Notes: a model not told the origin generated them from the sequence alone. Positions 33,059 to 44,354 are shown, counted from the stretch's first letter. The stretch is 64,000 nucleotides of DNA from Phoronis australis (GCA_002633005.1 NMRA01000557.1:83513-147512), one strand, 5' to 3'. Translations and numbers: made by a program.

Positions 33059-35512
33059 ATGACAGCTTTTCACCTGATTCTTCTTGTCGTGCTTTGGGCA
33101 ATAGTGTACTCTGCTGATGCTAGGTCGGCGACATCTCAAGGAAGATTTCCATCGTTTTCTCCGAATCTCAGCACAACTAAAAGACCCACCTCTTCCAACA
33201 ATAGCCCATCGATACATCGAGAGACGACACCAGCGCCCTCTAAACCGTCTGTAACGTCGAAAAGAAACTTGATATCTACTGCTGACACGACATGGTATTT
33301 CATGAACTGCACACTCAGCAAAACAACCACAAACCTATCAAAATCAGCATTCGAACATGGCAAAACGTTCATCTACTTTAAAATAAAAACTTCTGCCGGT
33401 ATTTTATCTTCACCACTGGTATGGGTTGACAACGAACTCGGCAAGCCACTCGTGACGTATCACTCGTCATTTCGGTTACTTTCTCTGGGAACGTTTAATC
33501 GTAATATCAAGACCATTTATTTCAATTTGGCAGGCTCGTGTGAAAGCAACAACGGTACACTGTTCAGTACAATCTTGCGTTTGCTACCTGGGGTACTGAA
33601 TCAATCAGCTCAAATCTCTTCACTCTGCAACTTCTATGACATGCACGTTTCAACACTACACCTGAATACAAACGGATACGCTTTCTGCTGCCAACTCTCT
33701 AAGCCGACAAAATGTGAAAAACTGTATGGCGATGATACACTCAAAACAGTTGCCTCTTTGTGCCTGACCTTTTTCTCGCCGTTGATACTCTTCTACTTGA
33801 TTCCAAGATTGGAAGAGGCCTTTCAGCATGAGGACGAGTTGTATATCGGCCTGACCGAAGTGACTCCGCTTCAATTAGCGCATCCCGTGCAGCTGGTGAT
33901 TTTAGGTTTACATAGGGGTCCCAGGGTTATTAAGAAAGTTGGAGCAGTGTCACTGTCAGGGATTGCATCCATAGTTAGGTTCATGCTTCCTGTTGTTCCA
34001 GTCATAGACACGTGGGTCGCTGTAGCTCTTCTTCTATCCTCGTTGATTCTTATGTTGGTGCCCGTTTTGCTGATTCAGAGTGCAATGCAAGATGGTTCTC
34101 GTCATAATGTCTGCTATGGCTCGTTTCTTGATGTGCCAAAACGATTAAGACTGAAGGGACGCAGACATATTTCGAACATGCTTCTACACAGGATGTCCTT
34201 TGTGTTTAAACGTGTGTTTTGGAAACACTGGTTGACAAAAAGACGACAGTGGCGTTACAAACGTTGTCTGCAAGTATTTGTCTTCATCTGGCTGTTCTTG
34301 CTATGTCTTACGCCTGTCATTGGTATGTGCACAATGTTTTTGAATTACATGTTCGTGTTCAAACCTCTCGATCATAGCAGGTTAAAATCTGCAGTACATC
34401 TTTCATTGTATCTAAGCCTACTTCTTGTCATTGTTTACTGTTGGTCTATAACTGTGTTTACCTTAAGTTGCATTGTTTTTCGTTGTTTAGAGTATACCAT
34501 CAAAGGGTTGGTTAAAAACCATTCCTACATTTTTGTAGATCTTTTGTTTGCACTGTTCGTGACTCATTTTGTTTTAAACGTTCTCTCTAAAGTTAACAAC
34601 CAATTCATCAGTTACAAAAAATTAATATTTGAAGAAGCCGAGCGAATCAAAGACGTCTATCCCGATATTTGGATAGCGAAAGATGGTATACCGTTTATAC
34701 CAAAACACTTATACAATCATGTTATCAACACCGTGTTTCCAGTTACAATGAACGAACTGAAAGTGTTGGGCAAACTTGCGCTTGGAGTTTTGTTTTTCGT
34801 AATCGTTAGAAAGTCTATTGAAGACTTCCACATTAAATGGTCGGCATTTGGCGAGGGTATTGTTTCTGCAGCCACATTTGCTATCCCCGGGATGTTGGAG
34901 TACTATAGCGTTGGAGATTCCACAACCGAATATCGTTTAAAGCACATGGTTGAATGTGCTCTTAAGGAGTGGTTGGATCAAAGAGTCGCGTTCTTACACT
35001 TCAAGAAAGGGGAGTTCGAAGGTGAGGCACAAGGACCCAGTGGCATTAATGCCGACAGCAATTCCGTTGAAGAGTCCAGGAGTGCTGCAAACGATGAAAC
35101 ACGAAGTCAACAGGGCTATTTAGTCAAAGACGAAACACAAACAGTTTGCACCAGTGCCATTTTCACGGAAGGGCGTCGCGAACACAAAAATTACACAATC
35201 AAGCACCAGTCACGCGACAACAACAGTGGACGAGGTGTGCAGAGGTCGTACTTGACACCAGACACTAAGGAACGCATGTTGACGTCACACAGCCTTAATA
35301 GTGAACTTAGTAACTGGAATGACAAAGACTCAAGTCATGATGAGCATAGTATCGGAAATAACAGCAACGGGAATTCTATCATATCAGATTCACAAGAGAC
35401 TTTCCATGTTGTAGACACGATTGACGCACGGCAACAAGGCAACACTGACGTCTGCGTTGACGTGCACACGCCGCCTAGCGGTTACTCCTGGACTGTGGAC
35501 ACACGTTTGTGA
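33059..35512 (+). CDS. Unrecognised intronless multi-pass membrane protein (817 aa)
   Basis: I do not recognise this gene. The frame is open from 33047 but begins with TTG there; the first ATG is at 33059 (context AGGATGA, A at -3) and starts a clean signal peptide (about residues 1-20, LILLVVLWAIVYSADA). A Ser/Thr/Pro-rich stretch follows, then a predicted extracellular region to about residue 228 with possible N-glycosylation sites at about N36, N83, N92, N165 and N181 and several cysteines. Hydrophobic segments lie near 231-249, 319-340, 404-427, 445-473, 490-510, 568-584 and perhaps 599-614, so six or seven membrane passes. The last ~170 residues are hydrophilic, Ser/Asn/Asp-rich and probably cytoplasmic. 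Such a long frame with this architecture is very unlikely by chance. A broken paralogue lies at 39885-40488. Function unknown; a receptor or channel role would be speculation. A possible AATAAA lies at 35799-35804. Confidence 0.85.
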   Translation: MTAFHLILLVVLWAIVYSADARSATSQGRFPSFSPNLSTTKRPTSSNNSPSIHRETTPAPSKPSVTSKRNLISTADTTWYFMNCTLSKTTTNLSKSAFEHGKTFIYFKIKTSAGILSSPLVWVDNELGKPLVTYHSSFRLLSLGTFNRNIKTIYFNLAGSCESNNGTLFSTILRLLPGVLNQSAQISSLCNFYDMHVSTLHLNTNGYAFCCQLSKPTKCEKLYGDDTLKTVASLCLTFFSPLILFYLIPRLEEAFQHEDELYIGLTEVTPLQLAHPVQLVILGLHRGPRVIKKVGAVSLSGIASIVRFMLPVVPVIDTWVAVALLLSSLILMLVPVLLIQSAMQDGSRHNVCYGSFLDVPKRLRLKGRRHISNMLLHRMSFVFKRVFWKHWLTKRRQWRYKRCLQVFVFIWLFLLCLTPVIGMCTMFLNYMFVFKPLDHSRLKSAVHLSLYLSLLLVIVYCWSITVFTLSCIVFRCLEYTIKGLVKNHSYIFVDLLFALFVTHFVLNVLSKVNNQFISYKKLIFEEAERIKDVYPDIWIAKDGIPFIPKHLYNHVINTVFPVTMNELKVLGKLALGVLFFVIVRKSIEDFHIKWSAFGEGIVSAATFAIPGMLEYYSVGDSTTEYRLKHMVECALKEWLDQRVAFLHFKKGEFEGEAQGPSGINADSNSVEESRSAANDETRSQQGYLVKDETQTVCTSAIFTEGRREHKNYTIKHQSRDNNSGRGVQRSYLTPDTKERMLTSHSLNSELSNWNDKDSSHDEHSIGNNSNGNSIISDSQETFHVVDTIDARQQGNTDVCVDVHTPPSGYSWTVDTRL

Positions 35513-35722
35513 AAGATGTGACACGGAAGGAGTGACGAATGTGTAGAGATGCGTTATGGGTGCAGAGTGTATTTTGCTGCACACCTCACTGATTTTGGCC
35601 AGTTCATGCTACCGTAGCCTGACTCGTGAAAGTTAGGTCGTATATGGTAGATGCTTGTGTTTACAAAAATGCAGCTTGGCATTCCATTTCTTAAATTTTT
35701 GCAACAGGCGTAACGAAATGAA

Positions 35723-36048
35723 ACCAGTTCCGATAATTTTTTGTGACATGCACTCAACTTCGTGGAAGAAGAACAGTTGATTGAGGAATCGGTGAAAAAA
35801 TAAACTGGCCAATAGGTGACGCAATATTTCATGACGCTGAAAGCCAAGCAAAAGATTGCACCACAATTTTAGCAGTAGAATAACGGCAGAATGCCAATGT
35901 TTCCAATACTGCGGCAAACATTTAGTTTACTTCAGGAAGAGTATAGTTTTTAGTGACACTAGTTTTGTGTCATATTTTGGTTAGTTTTTTACCCACATCG
36001 GAGCAAAACTGTATGACTTAGCATGCAGCTCTTCTTGCACCAAGGCTA
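35723..36048 (+). repeat. Dispersed ~325 bp repeat, copy 2
   Basis: Direct relative of 12811-13136 (ACCAGTTCCGATAA at the left, TTTACCCACATCGGAGCAAA and CACCAAGGCTAGG at the right). Lies 210 bp after the stop of the 817-residue gene and may supply its polyadenylation signal. Confidence 0.85.
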
Positions 36049-36784
36049 GGTGATGCTGCGAGATATTTTTTGTTGCTCGTACGTATTATTGCCAATTTTT
36101 GCTTGTTCCCATAACCACGATGGCGGAAATTAAAACGTTGCAATTTGAATTTACTGTTTGCATAATCCAGATAATCAGAGGTCGATTAAACAAGATGCAT
36201 ACTCTCTCAAAATTGCATTGGAAGTATTTCATGCAGCATATAATTGTATCATTTTATGGCCTGGTCAGCCAAGGTGGCTTATCAGCCAATGATACACGCA
36301 TGCTGACTCAAAACAGAAGCCTGATGAGAATGAACTTTGGATAATTACGGTGTTTGTATAGTTCATTGTTGCATACAGCTTTAAACTCTACCACCTTTCG
36401 AAAGTATGTAAATTTACCGAGTTAAATCATGCTACTTTGTTTATATTTGTTAAATGCACAGGCTTGTCGATAGGGATCTACACAACCTTGAGTGGAACAC
36501 ATTGGAGAATTTATTTCGTGGTTTATTTTCTATTTAATATTTGACGGTGCGCAGTTAGCTAATTTAAATTCTCTGCTGCTTGTCAATCATTTTTGTTAGA
36601 CTCAGGTACAGTGTTATCGTTTTCAAGCACACTTTGTAAGCAATATATGAGATAAAACTAAAACACAATTTTTATTCAGTCAGCAAGTCACTTAATGTCC
36701 AGTGTAGTGTGAGACCAACACAGAGAAACATGCATCATGCGTTTGTTAGAATAGCGATTAGTGAAATACAAAATACACAGTTGG

Positions 36785-36893
36785 ATAATACATGTGCATG
36801 TACACACACATACACACGCATGCGTGTGTGTGTGTCTGTGTGTGTGTGTCTGTTTGTGTGCGTGCGCGCGTGCGTGTGTGTGTGTGTGTAGAC
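36785..36893. repeat. (CA)n/(TG)n compound microsatellite with palindromic centre
   Basis: A CA-rich tract switches to a long TG tract across the palindrome ACACGCATGCGTGT, so the two halves can pair. The words CATGTGCATGTAC (36792) and CATGTGCATGTACAATAG (36938) lie on both flanks. All open frames here are repeat artefacts. Confidence 0.9.
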
Positions 36894-37235
36894 CGGAGAT
36901 CCTCAAAAGCAAAAGCCGCTCCGTTGAAGAACAGCATGCATGTGCATGTACAATAGAATTCATCAACTATCCTTACACTTGACATACGATTTGAAGACTG
37001 GCATGTGGCATCAATAGAATAAATACTAATAAATGAATAAGCCTGAAAACTTAGTGCCATATACATTCATGTCAGACGATCAAGTGAGGGAAGAAGCGTG
37101 GAGAACACACTCAGGTACATTGGTCTAATCTACATAGGAAACCTCAAACTATTCGAATAACAACGGTCTTCAAAAACCGTGCACAAAGTCTATGGAAAAT
37201 GATTCAATATTTCAACCTCAGTGTTACGACCAGCG

Positions 37236-37345
37236 TGGCCAGATGACCCGGGGCCAGTGCCGGGATTTGCGGCCGGGCCAGTAACTTTTAAAAATTAAGT
37301 AGGCACCTGGGCCATTAAATTTTCGAACTACCTGGCCCGGCGGTT
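37236..37345. repeat. Small GC-rich inverted repeat, MITE-like
   Basis: GACCCGGGGCCAGTGCCGGG and CGGGCCAGTAAC at the left are mirrored by CTGGGCC and CTACCTGGCCCGGCGG at the right around an AT-rich centre. About 110 bp; termini not defined. Confidence 0.4.
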
Positions 37346-38469
37346 CAGCACATTTAATTCAGTGCTGAAGTTCGAACGCTGATTACGACTGGTTTATCGC
37401 AAATGACGTCACTCAATAATATATATATAAGAAAACATAAAGGTTGGACACTTAAACTTTGCAAAGCCGAGGCTCCCAACTTCAACCGTCCAAAATCCAA
37501 ATAAAATCTGCGTGCACCTCCCTCAGTCTGGTGTTGCATAAACCTTCGAAGCCTTATCTTTCCTAGATCCCATTAACTGTCTTCGTGAGTGGTGAATTGG
37601 CGATGGAATTTCCAAAACAATCTCAAAACTCTGAATTCAAGGACCTGAAATAGTAAACATGGCGGATTTCAGTTGTGCTTCAACTTGTACGCCTGTCGTA
37701 GGTGAAACTTCGAGTTTGAGCAAGCAACCTATATTTCAAATTCAATAATTCTAATCCAAAACTCAACTAATTGAGAATGTTAAAGTTAGTATTTTAATGA
37801 TTATTTGTAACTTTATTCCACTGACGGCTCATTTTAGCCCTTAACTTAGAATTTTATTACATAAACTGGCGTATCTTGTTTCTCATCTTGACATCACGCA
37901 CTTTTTTGATTGAAGCACAACACACACTCGGCCAGGAAACGCAGTCCGTGCAAGTATTACAATGCGCGTGGCCGAAGAGTTAACTCAATGGTTTTGGCCA
38001 AAAGTAAGACCTTCATAAGAAATCACAGTACACAAAAAACTTCGCATATCAATACAGTATCAGGATAATTTATATTTGATACAAATATGTGAGTAATTAC
38101 ATTTATTTGGCAATAAAGTGCTCTCTGCTTCTCATGATCAAGTAGTCGATGGATTCAAGTTGACGGCGAAAGCCGCGCGAAATTAGACTTTCGGATTTAG
38201 CTCGGGAGCGTCTGTCAAAACCCGGGACAAGAGTTTGCCGTTACTAATAACGTCACCAGAAAAATAATGAGCACCCTCCTTGTTCGTTTTCCTAAGCAGT
38301 ACAGTGCAAAAGCGGGCGATCATCATCACCCTCCGACGTTATTCGTGACGTCGCTACGATGTTTGGGGGGTAGTGATCTCACTTTTACCGTTGCCATGTT
38401 TTAGTAAGTAATAATAGGCTATTTCGAAGCGCAGTATTTCGCTTCGTTTAGTTCCGCGTTTCGTACGTC
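37346..38469. other. Spacer, no gene seen
   Basis: No coding or repeat-end signal recognised beyond short chance frames. Confidence 0.4.
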
Positions 38470-38639
38470 TTAAAGAAGAATGCCACCCGATTTAATTACT
38501 CTTTTTTACCGTCTTAATCGGTCTATATTCTCATCGCCTCTTATACGGTCGACCTCACCTTGTCGAGAGGTGTCGCGCTAACCTGTGAGGAAGGTGAGAA
38601 ACGACGCAGCGACGTCAGTGGTTCGTCTGCAGAGTGAAT

Positions 38640-38872
38640 GCCGCTATGTTGCGGTGCATCGCTCCCGCTTGTCCGAACTATGAAGCTGCGGAGAAAGCGG
38701 GTATATCCTTTTTTGACTTCCTCTAGAGGCCGAAATGCTTAGGAAGGGGCTCGCGGTATAGTGAAGAATGAAAGGTATGCTGTTAATAGCAAACATGAGG
38801 CCGTGAAACATCTCCGTGTCTGTGGCCGGCATTTCGTCGACAGTGAATTCTCTGACGAATCCCGGCTTACCA
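38640..38872 (+). pseudogene. THAP zinc-finger remnant of a Kolobok-like transposase
   Basis: A C-x4-C start (CIAPACPNY), a helix-like EAAEKAGISFFDF and, after frame changes and stops, HLRVCGRHFVDSEF. These are the ordered landmarks of a THAP domain (C2CH zinc coordination, DNA binding). The frame is broken at least twice, so no functional product is expected. Confidence 0.6.
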
Positions 38873-39383
38873 AAGAACTATCCGTACGTTCCGTTGCCTG
38901 CGCATGTTCACGGCGCCTCTCTAGTATTTCTTGATCAGTGTATTCGGGTTCGAACTGATAGCCTGTGAAACCTAACGATCCGACCCGTGAAGTCTTTGTC
39001 GGACTAAGGCGGGATTGGCGCCGGGCGAGTTGCCATGTAGACGTTTATTATTCTGCGTTGTTTCAAAATGAATTACTCTCATCCTAAAATGATCCAAACC
39101 AATGCTTATATTTTGAAACTGAAACAAAGTCTGTCTCATTAGATACAATTTGTAATGCCTTGGAGTGCCAATGTTTTGAGAAGCCAGCAATGAATAAACC
39201 ACTGCGTTACCGGCTTTTGATACCGGCAATAAGTAATTGACCGGGCACCGAGGGCGTGTGAGCGCATGCTAATTCAGTGTTTGCTGACAGAAAGCTGTCG
39301 TGAAACAATTACTAGATTTTATATGCTATGGTCACATGTTAGGGGAATCTTTGAAATACATTATTCAATTAAATCATTGTTAC

Positions 39384-39459
39384 CATGACAGCGTTTTCCC
39401 GTTCAGTGACTTTCCCAGACGTACGGGGGGCTGAGCGTGTGATAACATCTAGCTTCTTT
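39384..39459 (+). repeat. 75 bp fragment D of the ~500 bp repeat inside Kolobok copy 2
   Basis: ATGACAGCGTTTTCCCGTTC through GATAACATCTAGCTTCTTT matches the first 75 bp of copies A and C. It then changes abruptly at GGCCTGCCG into transposon sequence shared with copy 1. Confidence 0.8.
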
Positions 39460-39884
39460 GGCCTGCCGAACTTTGTAGGCTACGGTGTGTCCAAATACCA
39501 GTAAATCCGTAACAATTAAACAGCGAAAGATAAAACAACACGTTTTTATAAGAACTCGGTGTATTTTTAAGGGTTTTACATCGAACTTTGATGATTTATT
39601 GGTGTTAAACGATGAATTCAAGCGATTAGCTTGCACCACAAAACCGTGTTGTGAACTGCAGAACAGACTGCGTGTGAAACCAATTGCGTCATTGGATAAT
39701 TTCAACACCTCCGTCTGCCGTCAGGTGTCAGGTAACGCAACTGAACCTGCCGTTATCGAGTAGAACTGTAGATCTAAATTGATACAAAATAGGTTGTTTT
39801 TTGGGTGACATTCTCCTTTAATGTCGTTGATTCTTACACTCTCATTAATTTAGCTACTGCATATCTGTTTGTGTATTTATAAAT

Positions 39885-40488
39885 CGTGCGAACATGTACG
39901 TCGACATCTTGTGTGCTCTGTTTAAATTAATTGGGGTTCACTTCGTTTTCAAGTTTTAAGTAAAGAGAAACAATCATTTACAAAGCAGATTATTTGAAAG
40001 CACCGAACTTGTCAACACCGTCTATCCCAGTATCATTATTTTAAAAGATGCTATGCCAAGGCGGCCTTTTATACCAGGCGGCCTTTTATACCTAAACAAT
40101 TATACAACCATTTATTGAACTCTTTGTTTCCCGTCGAGATGCACGAGTTTATAGCTTTTATTAAAATTGCCTTGGGCTTGTTTATAATAGTTATTAGAAA
40201 ATCTATTGAACAATTTCAGATCGAATAGTTAGCGTTGGGTGCGTCTATTGTGCAGATAGCCACTTTCGCTACTCCCCGGTATTTTGGAGTATTATAGCGT
40301 CCGGCATTCCACAATTAAACGATTATCAACTCAAGCTTAAGGTTCAACATTGTATTAGGGACTGGCTGAACGAAAATGTACCAGTCCGTACCTAGGATGA
40401 GGCACGAAATACAGAAAATGTCTGCGCACCCCCTACTCCACCCACCAATCCTTATTCGGTCGTCACAGTGTGTCTTTGCCACTTTTGA
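39885..40488 (+). pseudogene. Decayed 3' fragment of a paralogue of the 817-aa gene
   Basis: Translated pieces in shifting frames follow the intact protein from about its fifth membrane segment: VDILCALFKLIGVHFVF, then NNHLQSRLFEST, then LYNHLLNSLFPVEMHEFIAF and IKIALGLFIIVIRKSIEQFQ, then LKVQHCIRDWLNENVPV, ending with NTENVCAPPTPPTNPYS and a stop. At least three frame changes and stops (for example after FVFKF and FQIE) make it non-functional. The ~130-residue Ser/Asn-rich tail segment is missing although the extreme C-terminus is kept. The fragment begins just after Kolobok copy 2 and ends 180 bp before repeat C. Confidence 0.85.
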
Positions 40489-40668
40489 CATCATTTAAGC
40501 CCCGTCGCGCCGAAGTCCGCGTTCTCAGAGCGTCCGACCCCGTGTTAACTAAACATCGATATGCCGGAACGGACTGCAGACGGGAGGATGCGGCAAACTT
40601 TGGCCCGGCATGATTCACCCGTCACGGCGTACAGCAGCCAGTCGGTTCCCTCCAGCAGTTTCCGCGTA

Positions 40669-41192
40669 ATGACAGCGTTTTCCCGTTCAGCGACTTTACC
40701 AGACGTAATGGTTTCTGAGCGTGAGATAACATCTAACTTCTTTGTTAACAGCCAAGCACATTCTTTTGTCTGTTATGACAACAAGCAGGCCACTTATCTA
40801 CCAGGCTTGTTACAGACCACGTGTGAATACAGTCAAACTCAGAGTGAATTGGTGTATTCGAAAGAATAGATTGTCGTAACTTCGGTTGAAGTTGGGCGAT
40901 TTTGGCGATTTAATAACTAAACATGATCACCATTTGACGAAGATTTCAGAAATGCTATTGGTTTGTGTTCAAATAAGTTATAACTTAACTTATATTTTTA
41001 ACAGCACACCCAGTCAGGGTAGATACGATCCCATTGGAGATTAGAGGAATTATCGAACAAACAAGAGCTGGCTCTCCAACCATAAATGCCAGAATGGAGT
41101 TAACCAGTCGTGTAAGATATTGGCTACAGGGGTAAACTTTCCAACTTGTTGTTGGGCTGTAGAATCGAACAAGTTGGGAGCAACGGGAAAAC
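40669..41192 (+). repeat. ~500 bp dispersed repeat, copy C
   Basis: Direct copy of A (ATGACAGCGTTTTCCCGTTC at the left, AGCAACGGGAAAACTGACG at the right). A frame at 40561-40869 runs into it but has no counterpart in A or B that stays open, so I do not call it a gene. Confidence 0.88.
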
Positions 41193-42870
41193 TGACGCCA
41201 TAGAGTAAGATGTTTGCCAATTTTACAACCTTCGTATGAAATGGCCGATAATTTTTGTACACTGTACCGTCGATCGTCAATATCCTTGACATTCTTGCAA
41301 CAGATACGTTGTAATTCTCACTGTGTGATGTTACGCTTTTGTACATGTAGCAAATTATATAAATAGCATAATACCAAGTATATCTGTGCTCGACTGCAAC
41401 TCTAAGTATGCTTTGTCAGTTTGCTTCACGGAAAACTATTATATAACAGAATAATTTGAAATTTTGTAAACGTTACTGTATAGCTGGAAGTATCAAGAAC
41501 TTTGTAAAAATTATTACATAGTTTTGTAGTGACCTTAAGTTACTTTAACAGGTGTAGTAAAACAATCGTTTTAATAAAACTCATTTCGTTGACAATTTAT
41601 CATTACGCAGTAGCAGAAAGAACATTTAATGCTAACGAAATAAATTACCGCCTGGTAAAAGTAGAGAATCCTTAAGGATTTATTTCGTGAATTTAAATCT
41701 AATACATGTAGTTATCAAAATAGTTGGTTAGATGAATTAGCTGCGTGGTAAACATTGGATTTGCAAAATAAGTTTACTAGGGAAGTTCTCTGCAGCAAGT
41801 CAGAGGTAAAATGCTTGAATTATATACCGGTACAAGTACTTAATTTCAAGTTCATGCTTTCGAGCATACTATCTAAGACTTAAAGAAGAAAAATGAATTT
41901 TATTTAATGACAAAACCGATCTCTGGCATTCAGTCAGTCGTTCAGTTTGTGGACTCACTGCAAAAGTAAGACGAACACTGCGTACCATATCCATACTTCA
42001 AAAATATTTTGACATCATGAACTTTTACAGCAATTGTACATGGGTTATGCTTCACAAACCATACACTTTGACCTTAAGGGAATTTTTTAAGGAAAGTGTT
42101 ATAGTGCCCATCGATATCCTTGGCTGATGGACGTATAGTAGAAACCATTCTAAAGTTCACAACAAAATAAGTCAATTGCCCATAAACTGTTGTACAGAAG
42201 GATGATTGCAACCGGATGTTCAGAGGATCAAAAGCGTTTTAGAAATCAAAGCAATTCTTCCCAGCTACCTGACCGCTTCACCATAACAGCAAAATGACCA
42301 TAAATGGCCTGGAACTCTGATACCAACTAAATATTTTTATCAGAGTGTACCGTTCATTTAGCAACACCTGTATTCTACATACCAGTTTATGTATGTCGGA
42401 TGGGTACTATACCAAAACAGGATATATAAAGATTCTCACTTCATGTCACAAATTTTCAATTACTTCGTTATTTATCTTCGCTCGACACGTTTGCAAACAC
42501 GGAAGTTGAACCCACGGCTGTTCAGACGGGCAGAAACATTAAATTTAGTTGAGCAGTCAATTGCACCATACTTGTCCGTCCCTCAATATCAGTGGCAGTG
42601 CTTTGGTTAACAGTGGTTTTATGATCTGCACAATTTTGTACACGGTTTCAACATATCGAGGGAAAGAAATCCCCAGTCAGAGAGAATGGAAAATTAATTA
42701 TTTTGCTCAAGATCAGTACTTGTACCAAATATAAGAAGTTGGGCAACGTTGAAAGTCCCAATTTCATTATTAAGGATCAATGAGAAACGACCAATCTTCT
42801 CTAAGTTACATACTATGAGGACGCATAAAAAGTTGCATTGGAAGTTATTCTTTAATTAGTTTATGACAGG
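41193..42870. other. A/T-rich spacer, no gene seen
   Basis: Short frames only; no repeat ends or exon signals recognised. Confidence 0.45.
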
Positions 42871-42947
42871 CCAAGTCTTATTTGAGACTGTTTGTACACA
42901 AATCAATGCCAAGTCTTATTTGAGACTATTTGTACACAAATCAATGC
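42871..42947 (+). repeat. 38 bp tandem duplication
   Basis: CCAAGTCTTATTTGAGACT, then TTTGTACACAAATCAATGC, occurs at 42871 and again at 42909 with a single difference. It creates an internal repeat in a chance frame. Confidence 0.92.
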
Positions 42948-43803
42948 AAGGTCCAAATTTTGAGCAATATGATGAACGCCAACATGGACCATCAGAATCA
43001 AGAAAATTCAATTTCTGTTTAAATTTAGCCTACTTGTCCCAAATTTTCGAGATTGTGCCAAACTGGATAAATATTGCTGTGCTATGCATGTATGTGATTA
43101 CTGTATCATATCAAGTCATCCAAGTGTAATTTAAGTGTCTGAAACCACCAGTTACTTTGTTTTGACAAGTGTCTACATTGCAAGCATCATTAAACTAGTT
43201 TATAGCACTGGGTATCACCGTACAATTAACAACCGAAAAACAAGAAAATAGGAGAAACGGGACTTTTATTGAAAGTCTTTTAGCTCCACAGACACGACTG
43301 TGACGCGATATGAACTTACCCAGAGTTAGTGTGTCATGTCCACCAACAAGCAAGTTCCTTGGACAAACAAGTGCCATATCCGCGGATATCTGATGTCTCT
43401 CCGGAAGGTGAAAAGGGTCTAAGCCTGGTCAAATACTGAGTTGTCACAACCACCAAAAACGCAACGCCTGGTCATTCTTTATTATACCATAAACCATTAT
43501 GGGAAAAACAAGGAGCAATAGCCGACGACTTTTCATACTAAACGCAATGAAGGATGGCTATTGCTGTTGTCCCGACTGTAGGTAGAATGTACCGGCAAAC
43601 AAATATTCATAATTGGAGATCGGCTAATTAAAATGATACAAAACCCGACTGTGGCCTATTAACAGATATTAAAAACGACGATTCTATCTACACTGTAGCC
43701 CACTGAAACAAAATAATGCTCTGTAACCTTTTACAACCCTCAAATATTTCTAGCAAAATTTGAAAATTCTTTAGAAACAGGCAGGTGTGAACTACACTTT
43801 TAA

Positions 43804-44354
43804 ACAGGCCGCCTGGAAGGTGATAAACAGACAAAACTGCAATATTGAAAGTGGTTCTCTGCCACTGAAATAGAATTCAACTGGGTCCCTAGGTATTTTT
43901 AGGGTGTGTTCGTAAATATATTTAATTTCTGTTGATATCAAAGCATTTTATTTTAGTTTCAAATTTCAAAAAAAACCCTGATCTATCAACTGTTGGCCAC
44001 TTCGTGGCTTTTTCTCCCATAAGGCAACGCACATCTCCTTATTTGGTAAGGTAAGACAGAGGCCTAGTCCATTTCTGTTATATGGAATTGTTTCGTTTGA
44101 CATAAAGTTACTTCAAGCAACTGAGCGTGAGCGTATGCGCACATTTATCGTAAGTGGGAGGGTGAATAGAAACTCTGCAGTTACAACAGAGTTTTTCCTT
44201 CGCCTGTACTTCAAAAATCATGAATTTTGTATTTTTTCCGGAAATTCTCTCACAGGAGAAAGTGAATAACTCTACACTAGGCATTGAAAGTTGGAACTTT
44301 CATCAGGAATTGTTTAAACAATATTTTTGACGAGGTTTCGTGTTCCATGACTTT
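43804..44354 (-). mobile_element. TTAA MITE, 551 bp copy downstream of RNF123
   Basis: TTAA at 43800-43803 and 44355-44358. In inverted orientation it is collinear over its length with 47074-47623 (for example the complements of ATTCACTTTCTCCTGTGAG and AAATAAGGAGATGTGCGTTG). Both copies are 550-551 bp. It lies 342 bp past the RNF123 stop codon, within the likely 3' UTR or flank. Confidence 0.78.

Larger units (their letters stand above)
38474..39817 (-). mobile_element. Kolobok-like DNA transposon, copy 2 (1344 bp, inverted)
   Basis: Flanked by TTAA at 38470-38473 and 39818-39821. Ends AGAAGAATGCCACCC and (reverse complement of right end) AGGAGAATGTCACCC. Collinear with copy 1 (22465-24023) in inverted orientation except in the centre. 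Plus-strand fragments near 38640-38870 read, in two different frames, CIAPACPNYEAAEKAGISFF and VCGRHFVDSEFSDES, which match the start and the C-x2-H part of a THAP zinc finger, as expected for a Kolobok transposase. Frameshifts and stops separate them. The centre of this copy carries 75 bp of the unrelated repeat A/B/C (39384-39459) in place of the internal sequence of copy 1. Confidence 0.8.

Noticed and set aside
32699-33217. 172-codon minus-strand frame
   Set aside because: It overlaps repeat B and the antisense of the orphan gene's first exon; it is not kept open in repeats A or C.
36688-37066. Frames of 60-102 codons rich in His/Thr or Cys/Val
   Set aside because: Translations of the CA/TG microsatellite.
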